Shown here: piece by piece, positions 7,445 through 14,488 of the stretch | Layout of the letters: each line of letters begins with the position of its first letter | How positions within the stretch are numbered: position 1 is the stretch's first letter | Source of the DNA: a virus | Strand: one strand, 5' to 3' | Length of the DNA: 39,119 bases | Virus record (IMG/VR): IMGVR_UViG_3300013122_000003 | Span: 1 to 39,119 of that record | Notes under the pieces: generated by a model | What the model was told of the DNA's origin: nothing | What the model saw: the letters and a program-made list of their open reading frames with translations, nothing else | Database searches by the model: none | Position numbers and translations under genes: made by a program

Positions 7445-9150
7445 TTGGTTTTACCTCCCGTGCTCTCTTCGATGATTGCACCAGCCTGTTCTGCCGATAG
7501 CGGCAACGAACTGCTGATCAGGTTGATGGCCGCCGCTCTGGACAGGTCGCCGGCTTTCACCGACTTGACTATTGACAGCAGGCTGGACATCTGTGCGCCG
7601 TTCAGGTTGACCTTCTCCGGGATCGCTGCAGCTACTGCAGGATCAGACTCGGCGGTGGTCATCGGCTTGGCCGGGTTCGGTACTTCACCGACCGCTGGCT
7701 CGTTCATGGTCATGATGCCGCGCAGTTCCTTGATCCGCTGGACCTCGGTCGCTTTCCATTCGTCGTCCTTGGTGTCGCCCCAAAGCTCTTCAACCTGGGA
7801 CTCGATGGAAAGCAGATTCCACTGCGAGGCGGTACCGATGGACTGCAGCTGCTCATCGAATGACGGGCTGCTGTACTCGCCAAAATTGACGGTAACCTCG
7901 ATCTCCCGCGGCGTTCTGCTCGCCAGGTTATCGAGAGCCGTACAGGCTGCCTGGACCAGCTTTGGCCAGGCTTCGTTCAAAGCGTCAATGATCTTCTGCC
8001 GGGTCCAGAGGGTGGTCTTCTCTTTCTCCCGCTGTGCTTCGGCGTTGTCGGTCTTCTTCAGATCGATGCCCAGGGTTGACGGCGACATGATGCCCATCAG
8101 CGCCATGTCCAGCGCCTGGGCGTAGCCGGCAGCGTGCTCTGCAGCCAGAATTCCGGGCGAGAAAGTGGACATGGCCGGTTTACCTTCCTCAGTCATGATC
8201 GTTTTTACAGCCACGAACATATCATCAAACGGACTCGGCCGCTTGATCTTGCCCGTTTCAGTGTCCCGCTCGAACATGTCTTCGGGCAGGAACTGTTTGA
8301 CACGGCCCTTGCGGTAGGCGTCCCACCATTCGGATACAACCTCGTCCAGGGCGTCGAAGGCCGGCGTCTTGGATGCGATCAGCGAAGCGCCGCGACCAGC
8401 CCATTGCGGAGACTTGAAAATAATCAGCGGCACAGCCAGCATTTCACCCGTGAAAGTGACTTCCGGCTGGATATTTTCGGTTTCCGGAACAGCGCCGAGA
8501 AGGACTTCGCGATCCGTGCCACCGGGTGTTATCGCAAACATCTTGGATGTGATTTTTCCATCAGCATAGTGTTCGTCTAGTCTGTAACGCTGCGTACGAT
8601 GCGTATAGAGCGTATGAAAAACGATCTCTTGCAGCCTGCCGCGCTTGCGGACGAAAGACACACGATCAGCGCCATAGAACTCGATGATCGGCAGCTTCGA
8701 TACATCCGGATCCAGACTGATCTTGAAAGCACCGTCGCCGGTGACAAGGGCTTCGACCAGCGACTCATTCGCCAGTCGAGACCAGTCGTTATCCTCGGCG
8801 ATCTCTTCCCAATCCTTTTCGGCTTGACTGTCGTTGATCTCAAAACCGGTAAAGTCACTGACAATGATACCGGCCATGCGGTCGATGATCTGTCCTGGCA
8901 CATCAAGGTGAATCTTCCGGATCGGCAGCGACGGCACAGCGGCCCAAAACATATTGCTGTCCGGTTCCGCCGCCTTGAAGAACTGCTCAATCTCAGCCGG
9001 ATCGCCCCGGTACCAGATGCGGTTTCGCAGAACATGGGCGTCAAATGACAGCTTCTGCTCAATGTGGATAGCTCCGGTGTCGGTCCCAGGCTCAATTTCC
9101 AGCCATGTCCGCATGGCCGTTTTAATCTTATCCATCAGGCCCATCCTCAT
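7441..9150 (-). CDS. portal protein (SPP1 gp6-like)
   Basis: Forms the dodecameric ring through which terminase pumps DNA. The length of 569 residues and the N-terminal pattern (R-N-R-I-W-Y-R-G-D-P-A-E-I-E-Q-F-F, then D-R-M-A-G-I-I-V-S-D-F-T-G) are typical of SPP1-gp6-family portals. The C-terminal 80 residues hold an extra Ala/Pro-rich tail. The ATG at 9150 overlaps the terminase stop (ATGA). An in-frame ATG at 9144 has better spacing from AGGAG, so either could be used. Confidence 0.88.
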   Translation of the reverse strand: MRMGLMDKIKTAMRTWLEIEPGTDTGAIHIEQKLSFDAHVLRNRIWYRGDPAEIEQFFKAAEPDSNMFWAAVPSLPIRKIHLDVPGQIIDRMAGIIVSDFTGFEINDSQAEKDWEEIAEDNDWSRLANESLVEALVTGDGAFKISLDPDVSKLPIIEFYGADRVSFVRKRGRLQEIVFHTLYTHRTQRYRLDEHYADGKITSKMFAITPGGTDREVLLGAVPETENIQPEVTFTGEMLAVPLIIFKSPQWAGRGASLIASKTPAFDALDEVVSEWWDAYRKGRVKQFLPEDMFERDTETGKIKRPSPFDDMFVAVKTIMTEEGKPAMSTFSPGILAAEHAAGYAQALDMALMGIMSPSTLGIDLKKTDNAEAQREKEKTTLWTRQKIIDALNEAWPKLVQAACTALDNLASRTPREIEVTVNFGEYSSPSFDEQLQSIGTASQWNLLSIESQVEELWGDTKDDEWKATEVQRIKELRGIMTMNEPAVGEVPNPAKPMTTAESDPAVAAAIPEKVNLNGAQMSSLLSIVKSVKAGDLSRAAAINLISSSLPLSAEQAGAIIEESTGGKTK

Positions 9151-10493
9151 GCTCCTATCAGGTATTTCTTGAATGGCTGCGTGCTATACTCGTCAGAGTC
9201 CAGGCAGTCGACTGGATAACTCCCATCATCCACCCGGACCCACTCCTTGTCTGCATACTCGTCAGCATCCCAAACCGCATTTTCATAAGCCTCGAACCAC
9301 GGCAGCAGATGCTGGGCGATCTTCTTGCGACCTTGGTTAATCAGGATCCGCTCCAGGTCGATCCGGTCCAGGATTCCGTCCTTCTTGTAGCTGGGCGTAA
9401 CCTGCATGCTCCGTAGCCCGTGCTTGGCCAATGCCTTGACCAGCGCCTGCCGAAAAAGCTTATCAGCCGACTCAGCGAATATCGTCGTGGTAGCCAGTTG
9501 CGGATAAATGATCGTCCAGGGCTTCAGGAACTTGACTATGTCCTCGGCATACTCGGCGTGGTCTTTGCCGCTCTCTATGCCCTGCTTGTGGTAGTAGCCG
9601 TCAATCGTCACAACTTCCCGGTAGCCGGCAGTGAAGCCGGTCAGTGTGGCCACTGTGGCATCCGTGCCGCCAACATCGACGCCGACCGAGAAAGCGATAT
9701 ACCGGCGCAGCCGGCCGCGCTCCCGGTCTTCGTAGCGGATCCAGTCGCGGGTTACGGCAATGTCATTGTACCGGTACCCGGTGTAGATCCGGCCGGATGC
9801 CGCTGTGCGTTCGCCCTTGATATCCCGCTTGAACCATTGACTGTCCCGGTCGTAGGTAGCCAGCAGCTGCCTAAGATCCTTGTCCGAGACGGACAGGTTG
9901 TCGGCAATCGTGAAATGTCCGTAATTATAACCGTGCTCCGGATTCTGCTTCTGCCGGTCTTCATGAAAATCCAAGATGTCAGAATAGTACCAATGCCGCG
10001 GCGGTTTCGGGTTCAGGTCATGCAATATTCTGCGCCGCGAGCTGGCCAGCGTTCGGTCAAAGCACTCCTGTACAAAAGCCTGGCAGCACTCGTTTGCTTC
10101 GGACAGATACACAGACCCAAGCGAAAAGCCCTTGATCCGAGGCACATCATTGACCTTGGCGCCACCAGCGATGATGACTATTTTCTCGCCTGTTTGCGTC
10201 TGTAGGAAAAGTGCGTCCCGGTTTTCGTATTCGCCTTCACGGCAGCGCCCAGCGAAGATCCAACGTAAGCCAAAACCATTGCTGTCGATGATGTTCATCT
10301 TCGCGGAGTTGATGCTTACACCGCCAGCCAGGTGCAGCCGGTCAGGATGAGCTTCGAGAATGGCGGCCCAGGCGATCAGGTTGATGATGTTCTTGCCAGC
10401 GCGCTTCGATCCTTCTGCTACCGAGAACCAGCTTACCAGGGACCGACGGATGTAATTAGTCTGATTTATCGTCAGCGGTGCGTAAGGAATCAT
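9147..10493 (-). CDS. terminase large subunit
   Basis: The ATP-driven packaging motor and nuclease. Residues 28-35 (G-S-K-R-A-G-K-N) are a Walker-A-like loop of the PBSX/Terminase_6 type. I-A-F-S-V-G-V-D-V-G-G-T-D marks the start of the RNase-H-like nuclease domain with its first acidic residue, and W-D-A-D-E-Y-A-D-K-E lies near the end. The ATG at 10493 is preceded by AGGAGG at 8 nt; a GTG at 10502 is too close to that site. It overlaps the small subunit by 38 nt. Confidence 0.9.
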   Translation of the reverse strand: MIPYAPLTINQTNYIRRSLVSWFSVAEGSKRAGKNIINLIAWAAILEAHPDRLHLAGGVSINSAKMNIIDSNGFGLRWIFAGRCREGEYENRDALFLQTQTGEKIVIIAGGAKVNDVPRIKGFSLGSVYLSEANECCQAFVQECFDRTLASSRRRILHDLNPKPPRHWYYSDILDFHEDRQKQNPEHGYNYGHFTIADNLSVSDKDLRQLLATYDRDSQWFKRDIKGERTAASGRIYTGYRYNDIAVTRDWIRYEDRERGRLRRYIAFSVGVDVGGTDATVATLTGFTAGYREVVTIDGYYHKQGIESGKDHAEYAEDIVKFLKPWTIIYPQLATTTIFAESADKLFRQALVKALAKHGLRSMQVTPSYKKDGILDRIDLERILINQGRKKIAQHLLPWFEAYENAVWDADEYADKEWVRVDDGSYPVDCLDSDEYSTQPFKKYLIGA

Positions 10494-11295
10494 CAGAGGC
10501 ACCTCCTGGCATGAATGCGTTTATATCCCGGCTCGGCGCCGGTACGTTGATCAGGTCGGCTATCGCCTGGATCTGAGCCGCTGCTGCAGTCAGGCCTTCA
10601 GGATTGCCGTTCAGCTTCTTTTCCTCGATCGCCAGCTTCCGGTTCTCGTAATCGATCCGGTGCTTATCCATCGGATTCATGTTGAACCAGCCAGCAAGCC
10701 AGTCCAGCGCCTTCTGCCGGTCTTCCAGCTTGATCTTAAAGCCTTTATCAGATCTGGACACCTCGCAGACCAGCGAGCCGTCTACAAGCTCCGAGGGCAT
10801 TGCTGCGAGCCTGTTGTCGTTACCATCAAAACCCCAGGTGACGAAGTCAGACATGTCAGCGAATGCGATTCGCATGTACTTCTCTACCAGGTCGACCGGC
10901 GCCAGTCGAACAGCCTCCGCTTTTAAGTCACGCAGTTGGTCGATATAGGCGCGGATATTCGGCCGCTTCAGCGACTCGCAGCCTTGAGTCATGCAAGTCG
11001 TATACTTCGCATCCGGATGACTCTGCCGGTATGCCATTGTCGCATTGCGGTTCCGGACGAAGATCTCGCAGAACAGCTTCTGCGCTTCAGTCAGTGGGAT
11101 GTCCGGTACCGCCGCCTGCCGACACGGTTGCGCTTTCCCTGTTGCAGCGTTGCGGCGTTGCGTTGCAGCGCCCCAGTTGTCGCGGGCTTTCCACGATCGA
11201 ACAGTACCCGGGCTGATATCTAGCCGCTGAGCGATCTCGGTAGGCGACAGGTGCTCTTCCTGATACAGCCGTCGCGCTTCCTGTCTGGCATCCAT
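10456..11295 (-). CDS. terminase small subunit (PBSX XtmA-like)
   Basis: Recognises phage DNA for packaging. It has an N-terminal helix-turn-helix (L-S-P-T-E-I-A-Q-R-L-D-I-S-P-G-T-V-R-S-W, about residues 16-35) followed by the Terminase_2 core (L-T-E-A-Q-K-L-F-C-E-I-F-V, about 70-82, with A-T-M-A-Y-R-Q-S). The 279-residue length matches the two-domain PBSX type. It is the first late gene, lying about 30 nt after a strong hairpin. The ribosome site (GGTGGTGAC) is only moderate. Confidence 0.85.
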   Translation of the reverse strand: MDARQEARRLYQEEHLSPTEIAQRLDISPGTVRSWKARDNWGAATQRRNAATGKAQPCRQAAVPDIPLTEAQKLFCEIFVRNRNATMAYRQSHPDAKYTTCMTQGCESLKRPNIRAYIDQLRDLKAEAVRLAPVDLVEKYMRIAFADMSDFVTWGFDGNDNRLAAMPSELVDGSLVCEVSRSDKGFKIKLEDRQKALDWLAGWFNMNPMDKHRIDYENRKLAIEEKKLNGNPEGLTAAAAQIQAIADLINVPAPSRDINAFMPGGASDDSLRTADDKSD

Positions 11296-11326
11296 GTCAC
11301 CACCTTCCCGTCTTTCGGAAAATATA

Positions 11327-11350
11327 AAAGCACTTCTCGCGAAGTGCTTT
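11327..11350. terminator. bidirectional intrinsic terminator before the terminase genes
   Basis: A perfect 10-bp stem (AAAGCACTTC / GAAGTGCTTT) with a TCGC loop. On the minus strand it ends in CTTTTATATTTT. It closes the small cassette at 11373-11684 and stands at the head of the late operon. Confidence 0.85.
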
Positions 11351-11372
11351 ATGACCGCAAAAGCATTCGAAA

Positions 11373-11684
11373 TTAAAGCTTTTTTAAATCCTCAATGACC
11401 GAAAGAAAGTTCCTTTTCGTAGATTCTTCAGTCCCTTGCTCGTTCTCAATATCTGCTATGCTAAATCCGGACAATCCGACAATCTTGGTACAAATATTCT
11501 TGGCTATTTTGAATTGCTCACCATTCGATCTTGACAATATAAAGGCAGCACAAAAGCAAATGCTCACAGCAGGCTCTTTTTCAATAAAATCCGCTTCTAG
11601 TAAGCCAAAAAAATCAACATTATTTCCTCTGAGAATTCTTGCCAATTCGATGGAAATAGTATGCGCGTAACCAGATCCTGACAT
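11373..11684 (-). CDS. AT-rich hypothetical gene in its own promoter-terminator cassette
   Basis: I do not recognise this 103-residue protein. It is acidic, ends in a helical E-D-L-K-K-L segment and has no signal peptide. The ATG at 11684 follows GGAGGTG with 6-nt spacing; an upstream GTG at 11693 is less likely. The gene is clearly AT-richer than its neighbours, has its own extended -10 promoter, and is bracketed by two strong terminators. That is the layout of a moron, a recently gained gene that can be expressed from the prophage independently of lytic transcription. Possible roles are exclusion or host fitness, but nothing in the sequence decides. Confidence 0.7.
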   Translation of the reverse strand: MSGSGYAHTISIELARILRGNNVDFFGLLEADFIEKEPAVSICFCAAFILSRSNGEQFKIAKNICTKIVGLSGFSIADIENEQGTEESTKRNFLSVIEDLKKL

Positions 11685-11705
11685 GTCGATCACCTCCAGC
11701 GCCTA

Positions 11706-11714
11706 ATTATATCA
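11706..11714 (-). promoter_or_regulatory. extended -10 promoter of the 103-residue gene
   Basis: The minus strand reads TG-A-TATAAT (the -10 at 11711-11706), a full extended -10, about 22 nt before the ATG at 11684. No clear -35 is seen; extended -10 promoters often lack one. Confidence 0.6.
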
Positions 11715-11731
11715 AACTGCTGGAAATTATT

Positions 11732-11758
11732 AAAGGACCCCCGGCGTGGAGGTCCTTT
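11732..11758. terminator. bidirectional hairpin downstream of the late regulator
   Basis: An 8-bp stem AAAGGACC / GGTCCTTT with an 11-nt loop and short T runs on either side. For leftward transcription it falls about 13 nt after the predicted start from the -10 at 11783-11778, so it can act as a terminator of the early operon or as a leader hairpin. Confidence 0.7.
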
Positions 11759-11777
11759 CGATAATCGCTTTATTTTA

Positions 11778-11783
11778 ATTATA
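11778..11783 (-). promoter_or_regulatory. possible late promoter: perfect -10, no -35
   Basis: TATAAT occurs on the minus strand at 11783-11778, just after the late-regulator gene. No -35 hexamer is seen at 16-18 bp. Instead there are GTGCAC and TTGTGC motifs and a TGCAGAATTTTGCG stretch. This is the pattern expected for an activator-dependent promoter, perhaps served by the ArpU-like protein; that link is inference. Confidence 0.4.
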
Positions 11784-11833
11784 GCACGGGGCACAAGTGC
11801 ACGATTTCCGCAAAATTCTGCACCTTTTTCCGG

Positions 11834-12247
11834 TCAAACGCCGTTTATACCGAAAAACAAGATTCGCAGCTTGGCATATGTTTCGGACAGATCACGCTTG
11901 ATCGTGTCCTCGCTGCAGTCAAACAAGTCGGCCAGCTGCTCATTGGTGAAGGGCTTTCCGTGCCCGTCTGCCCCGCCTTCAGGATCCACGAACTTACGCA
12001 TGATGATGTTGTATGGCCTGGGATTGCCGTCTTGCTCACACAACAGCTTGTAGGTGCTCAGAGCCCTGTCCATGTGTGCCTTGAAGGTCATCGTGTCCAG
12101 CCGGCTCTCGGTGATCGCGCGGATCTGGCTGCTGACCTTATAGTCTTCCAGGTACCAGTCCATCGCATCCACCGCATTGCGGATGAAGGCATCCAGGTAC
12201 CGGTAGTGCTTCAGGGCTTCCTTGATGTTGTAACGTACTTCCGTCAT
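11834..12247 (-). CDS. ArpU-like late transcription regulator
   Basis: A 137-residue protein whose C-terminal third (F-T-N-E-Q-L-A-D-L-F-D-C-S-E-D-T-I-K-R-D-L) is a sigma-70 region-4-like helix-turn-helix, as in ArpU/RinA-type phage regulators that switch on late genes. The N-terminal two thirds are helical (Y-R-Y-L-D-A-F-I-R-N-A-V-D-A-M-D-W). Position supports this: it is the last early gene, directly before the promoter/terminator region and terminase. Its ATG overlaps the upstream stop (ATGA). Confidence 0.72.
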   Translation of the reverse strand: MTEVRYNIKEALKHYRYLDAFIRNAVDAMDWYLEDYKVSSQIRAITESRLDTMTFKAHMDRALSTYKLLCEQDGNPRPYNIIMRKFVDPEGGADGHGKPFTNEQLADLFDCSEDTIKRDLSETYAKLRILFFGINGV

Positions 12248-12582
12248 GTCTTATCCCCCTTCGGCTTGTTGTATGTTCCGTTTGTCCGCTTCAGGTCATC
12301 CACATATGCCAAGAGACTTTTTTCTGTAATCACAACCCCCGTAATGACGAAACCAGGATGGACCACTGGCATCGGCCAATCGACCGGCCGAGGCGGCTCG
12401 ATCTCTTCCGGCAGCGTGCGCTTATGGTTTCTTACCCGACGCACCAGGGCTAGCTTGCTGCGCTGCACACAGATGACCGCCGGCGTCCGGTGCAAGATCC
12501 TGGCCATCTTCGCATCAGTCATGATCTCGAAATTATCACGAATGAACTTCAGTTCGTCTGGCCTATACGGGGCGCGTTTCAT
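12244..12582 (-). CDS. small SANT/HTH-like hypothetical protein
   Basis: This 112-residue basic protein opens with Y-R-P-D-E-L-K-F-I-R-D-N-F and D-A-K-M-A-R-I-L-H-R-T-P-A-V-I. That resembles the first two helices plus recognition helix of Myb/SANT-like HTH domains found in phage regulatory proteins. The rest is Pro-rich with no motif. It is coupled on both sides by ATGA overlaps with the ArpU-like and Cys-rich genes. DNA binding is likely; its target is unknown. Confidence 0.55.
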   Translation of the reverse strand: MKRAPYRPDELKFIRDNFEIMTDAKMARILHRTPAVICVQRSKLALVRRVRNHKRTLPEEIEPPRPVDWPMPVVHPGFVITGVVITEKSLLAYVDDLKRTNGTYNKPKGDKT

Positions 12583-13097
12583 GGATGATCACCTGCTTTC
12601 ATGCGCTTCAAGGCCTTGATGACAAGGTCAAACAGCGGTTTTGTGTCCTTGCTCATTCCTATAGCAAAGCCGGGTTCGTAATCGAAAAGTGCTATCGCCT
12701 GATCTATCTCTGCCACTCCCTCCGCTGTCGGACGGTCTACCATCGGTGACAACGGGCAATTGCGTCTATCGCAATCACCGCACGTTTTTAAGTGTGGATG
12801 CGTACATTCCTCCGCTGTCGGACGGAGAAAGGCTCGAATGGCTGGCAGAACGATATCAATCACCTGACCGCTGCTGATTTGACATGGTTCGTAGCCGTCG
12901 TCAAATTTCTGGAAGGCGAATTCCTCCAAGACCGCAATCACATCTTGAATGTCTTCCGCTGCCACTTCCTTCTGCCTGGCCTCGTATTCATCGATCAGTG
13001 CGATGATGTCTTGGGCGTTTCCCCGGCCGAAGTATGCAGCATAATCGGCTGTCAATTGCTCCTGGGCGGTTTCCCGTAGATCAGCTAAATCGTTCAT
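12579..13097 (-). CDS. hypothetical protein with Cys/His cluster
   Basis: A 172-residue, mostly acidic helical protein. Its middle carries C-T-H-P-H-L-K-T-C-G-D-C-D-R-R-N-C, a cluster able to bind zinc. The cluster is flanked on both sides by R-P-T-A-E. These two R-P-T-A-E blocks are encoded by an identical 17-bp sequence repeated exactly 100 bp apart (12719-12735 and 12819-12835). I do not recognise the family. Position in the middle of the early operon suggests an early takeover or recombination accessory role, without direct proof. Confidence 0.6.
   Translation of the reverse strand: MNDLADLRETAQEQLTADYAAYFGRGNAQDIIALIDEYEARQKEVAAEDIQDVIAVLEEFAFQKFDDGYEPCQISSGQVIDIVLPAIRAFLRPTAEECTHPHLKTCGDCDRRNCPLSPMVDRPTAEGVAEIDQAIALFDYEPGFAIGMSKDTKPLFDLVIKALKRMKAGDHP
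12719..12835. repeat. 17-bp direct repeat, copies 100 bp apart, inside a gene
   Basis: CCTCCGCTGTCGGACGG occurs at 12719-12735 and 12819-12835 in the same frame, flanking the Cys/His cluster of the 172-residue protein. It may be the trace of a module insertion or duplication. Confidence 0.75.
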
Positions 13098-13729
13098 TGC
13101 TCATCCCCCGGTTTCTCGCACCGCTCGAAGCTGATGACCCATACCCAGGGGTTCGTATCCCACCCGTACCCGCGTTTGGCGTTCAATGAATCCCAAAGAT
13201 TCGAAAAATTCTCACGTGCCGAATGATATCCGCCCTTTAAATGATGCACGGCCGATATACCTTCGTTCTCGGCATCTTCTTCCGTGATATCCTGCACCCG
13301 CTCGACGCGCACATCGTTCACGCGCAGCCAGATCCGGGCAGCGGTTTTGGGCATGAAAATGGATGGACGCCACTTGATTGTGATATCTGTCGGATTGGTC
13401 ATGTCTGCTTTCATTAAATGTTCGCCCGGTTTTAATTCTGGGTCGAAATGGTAATTGGCAACATCTTCCGGTTTCGCCCACGTTTCGCGCACCCACAGAA
13501 CGTCGCCGGGCTGGTATTTGGGCCTTGCATAGTCATGATCTGAAATGGCCAGGGCGCTTCTACAAAAACCAACACAACCAATCAGGTTTTTGTCGGTTGA
13601 AGATATTACTTCTCCACCAAAATATGAATTTTCAGGGCGCGGCTGTGGCTTCACGACTCGCCGCGTCATGTTCTTCCGCCCGTCCAGAATAGCCTGAACC
13701 ATCGGCGTACTGAATAAAATTGGCTTCAT
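13094..13729 (-). CDS. ASCH/PUA-like domain protein
   Basis: The 211-residue protein begins with a phage-type ASCH module: M-K-P-I-L-F-S-T-P-M-V-Q-A-I-L-D-G-R-K-N-M-T-R-R, then Y-Q-P-G-D-V-L-W-V-R-E-T-W and a late A-R-I-W-L-R-V-N-D-V-R-V-E-R strand. ASCH domains have a PUA-like fold and are thought to bind RNA or modified nucleotides; the precise job in phages is unknown. It lies between RusA and the Cys-rich gene, coupled by short overlaps. Confidence 0.8.
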   Translation of the reverse strand: MKPILFSTPMVQAILDGRKNMTRRVVKPQPRPENSYFGGEVISSTDKNLIGCVGFCRSALAISDHDYARPKYQPGDVLWVRETWAKPEDVANYHFDPELKPGEHLMKADMTNPTDITIKWRPSIFMPKTAARIWLRVNDVRVERVQDITEEDAENEGISAVHHLKGGYHSARENFSNLWDSLNAKRGYGWDTNPWVWVISFERCEKPGDEQ

Positions 13730-14145
13730 GTGTGTTCCTCCTGTTCCTCCAATTCCTCGACCAGGATGTAAATCCCTGGTACCTCAGCCCAAAACTTTTC
13801 TATGATCTCACTGGCTACCTGGGCGTCGTCCTTCCAGTACGCCAATCTGGTCATGCAATCCTTCAGCGTCTTCTGCAGGTTGTCCGTATCCGGCTTGCTG
13901 GTCTTATATTCGCCGTTGTGATGCTTGCCAGTAATCGGGAAGCACCACTTGACCATGAGCCTCACGGCGCCACTGTACGGGCAGCCAGGCACGTGCTTGG
14001 CCAGGTGTGCCGTCAGCATTGAACTTGCTTCCAAAAGCTCCTGCTGCTTGTAGGTAAATGGCTTGCCTTCCTTTGAAACTCCCATCCGCTTTTTCTGATC
14101 CGTGATAGTGGGCGGCTTCATCGGCATGAAAAACGATGTTGTCAT
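13726..14145 (-). CDS. rusA: RusA-family Holliday junction resolvase
   Basis: Cuts four-way junctions formed during replication and recombination. K-P-D-T-D-N-L-Q-K-T-L-K-D (about residues 84-96) and W-K-D-D-A-Q-V (about 103-109) are the conserved acidic motifs of RusA. The length of 139 residues is normal once the ATG at 14145 is used; it is preceded by GAGGTGAAGG. The frame is open further upstream into the repeat region, but that extension has no ribosome site and reads as repeat-derived sequence. The gene closes the recombination block. Confidence 0.88.
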   Translation of the reverse strand: MTTSFFMPMKPPTITDQKKRMGVSKEGKPFTYKQQELLEASSMLTAHLAKHVPGCPYSGAVRLMVKWCFPITGKHHNGEYKTSKPDTDNLQKTLKDCMTRLAYWKDDAQVASEIIEKFWAEVPGIYILVEELEEQEEHT

Positions 14146-14260
14146 TATGATACCTTCACCTCTTTTCATTTTTGACTTTAGTCTCTGGGATGACGGGACA
14201 CTCCGCATGGGGGGCGCTATCTTGTCGCCCCCATGTGGTGTACCCATCCGAGACGGGGGA

Positions 14261-14488
14261 ACCCGCGACAGACAAAATATGTATATTTATATAGTGTTTT
14301 TGTCGCGGGTTCCTGACGCGCGACAGACCACCCGCGTCAAAAACGTATTTCATGTATTTGTCGCGGGTATTTTTGACTCGCGTCACGCATAGGCGCGTCA
14401 AAAACTTATTTTCTGTTTCTGTCGCGGGTCTGTGTCGCGGGTTCGTGCTTCTACCCGCAACAGTGATTTTCATGTTTCTGTCGCGGGT
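14261..14488. repeat. four-unit inverted-repeat array, candidate replication origin
   Basis: The region between RusA and the primase-helicase stop (14146-14469) is non-coding apart from this array. Four units each have an ACCCGCGACA-type left arm, an AT-rich middle and a TGTCGCGGGT right arm. They start near 14261, 14331, 14392 and 14453, so the last three are about 61 bp apart. Right arms lie at 14301-14310, 14359-14368, 14420-14429 and 14479-14488, with an extra TGTCGCGGGT at 14433-14442. The middles share TTTCATGTTTCTG-like sequence. The last unit runs into the 3' end of the primase-helicase gene. Iteron-like binding sites with AT-rich DNA beside an initiator-type gene suggest an origin. 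Confidence 0.6.

Noticed and set aside
14261-14488. Repeat array considered as a CRISPR
   Set aside because: Repeats are inverted, imperfect and differ in length; the middles resemble one another instead of being unique spacers; no cas gene is present.
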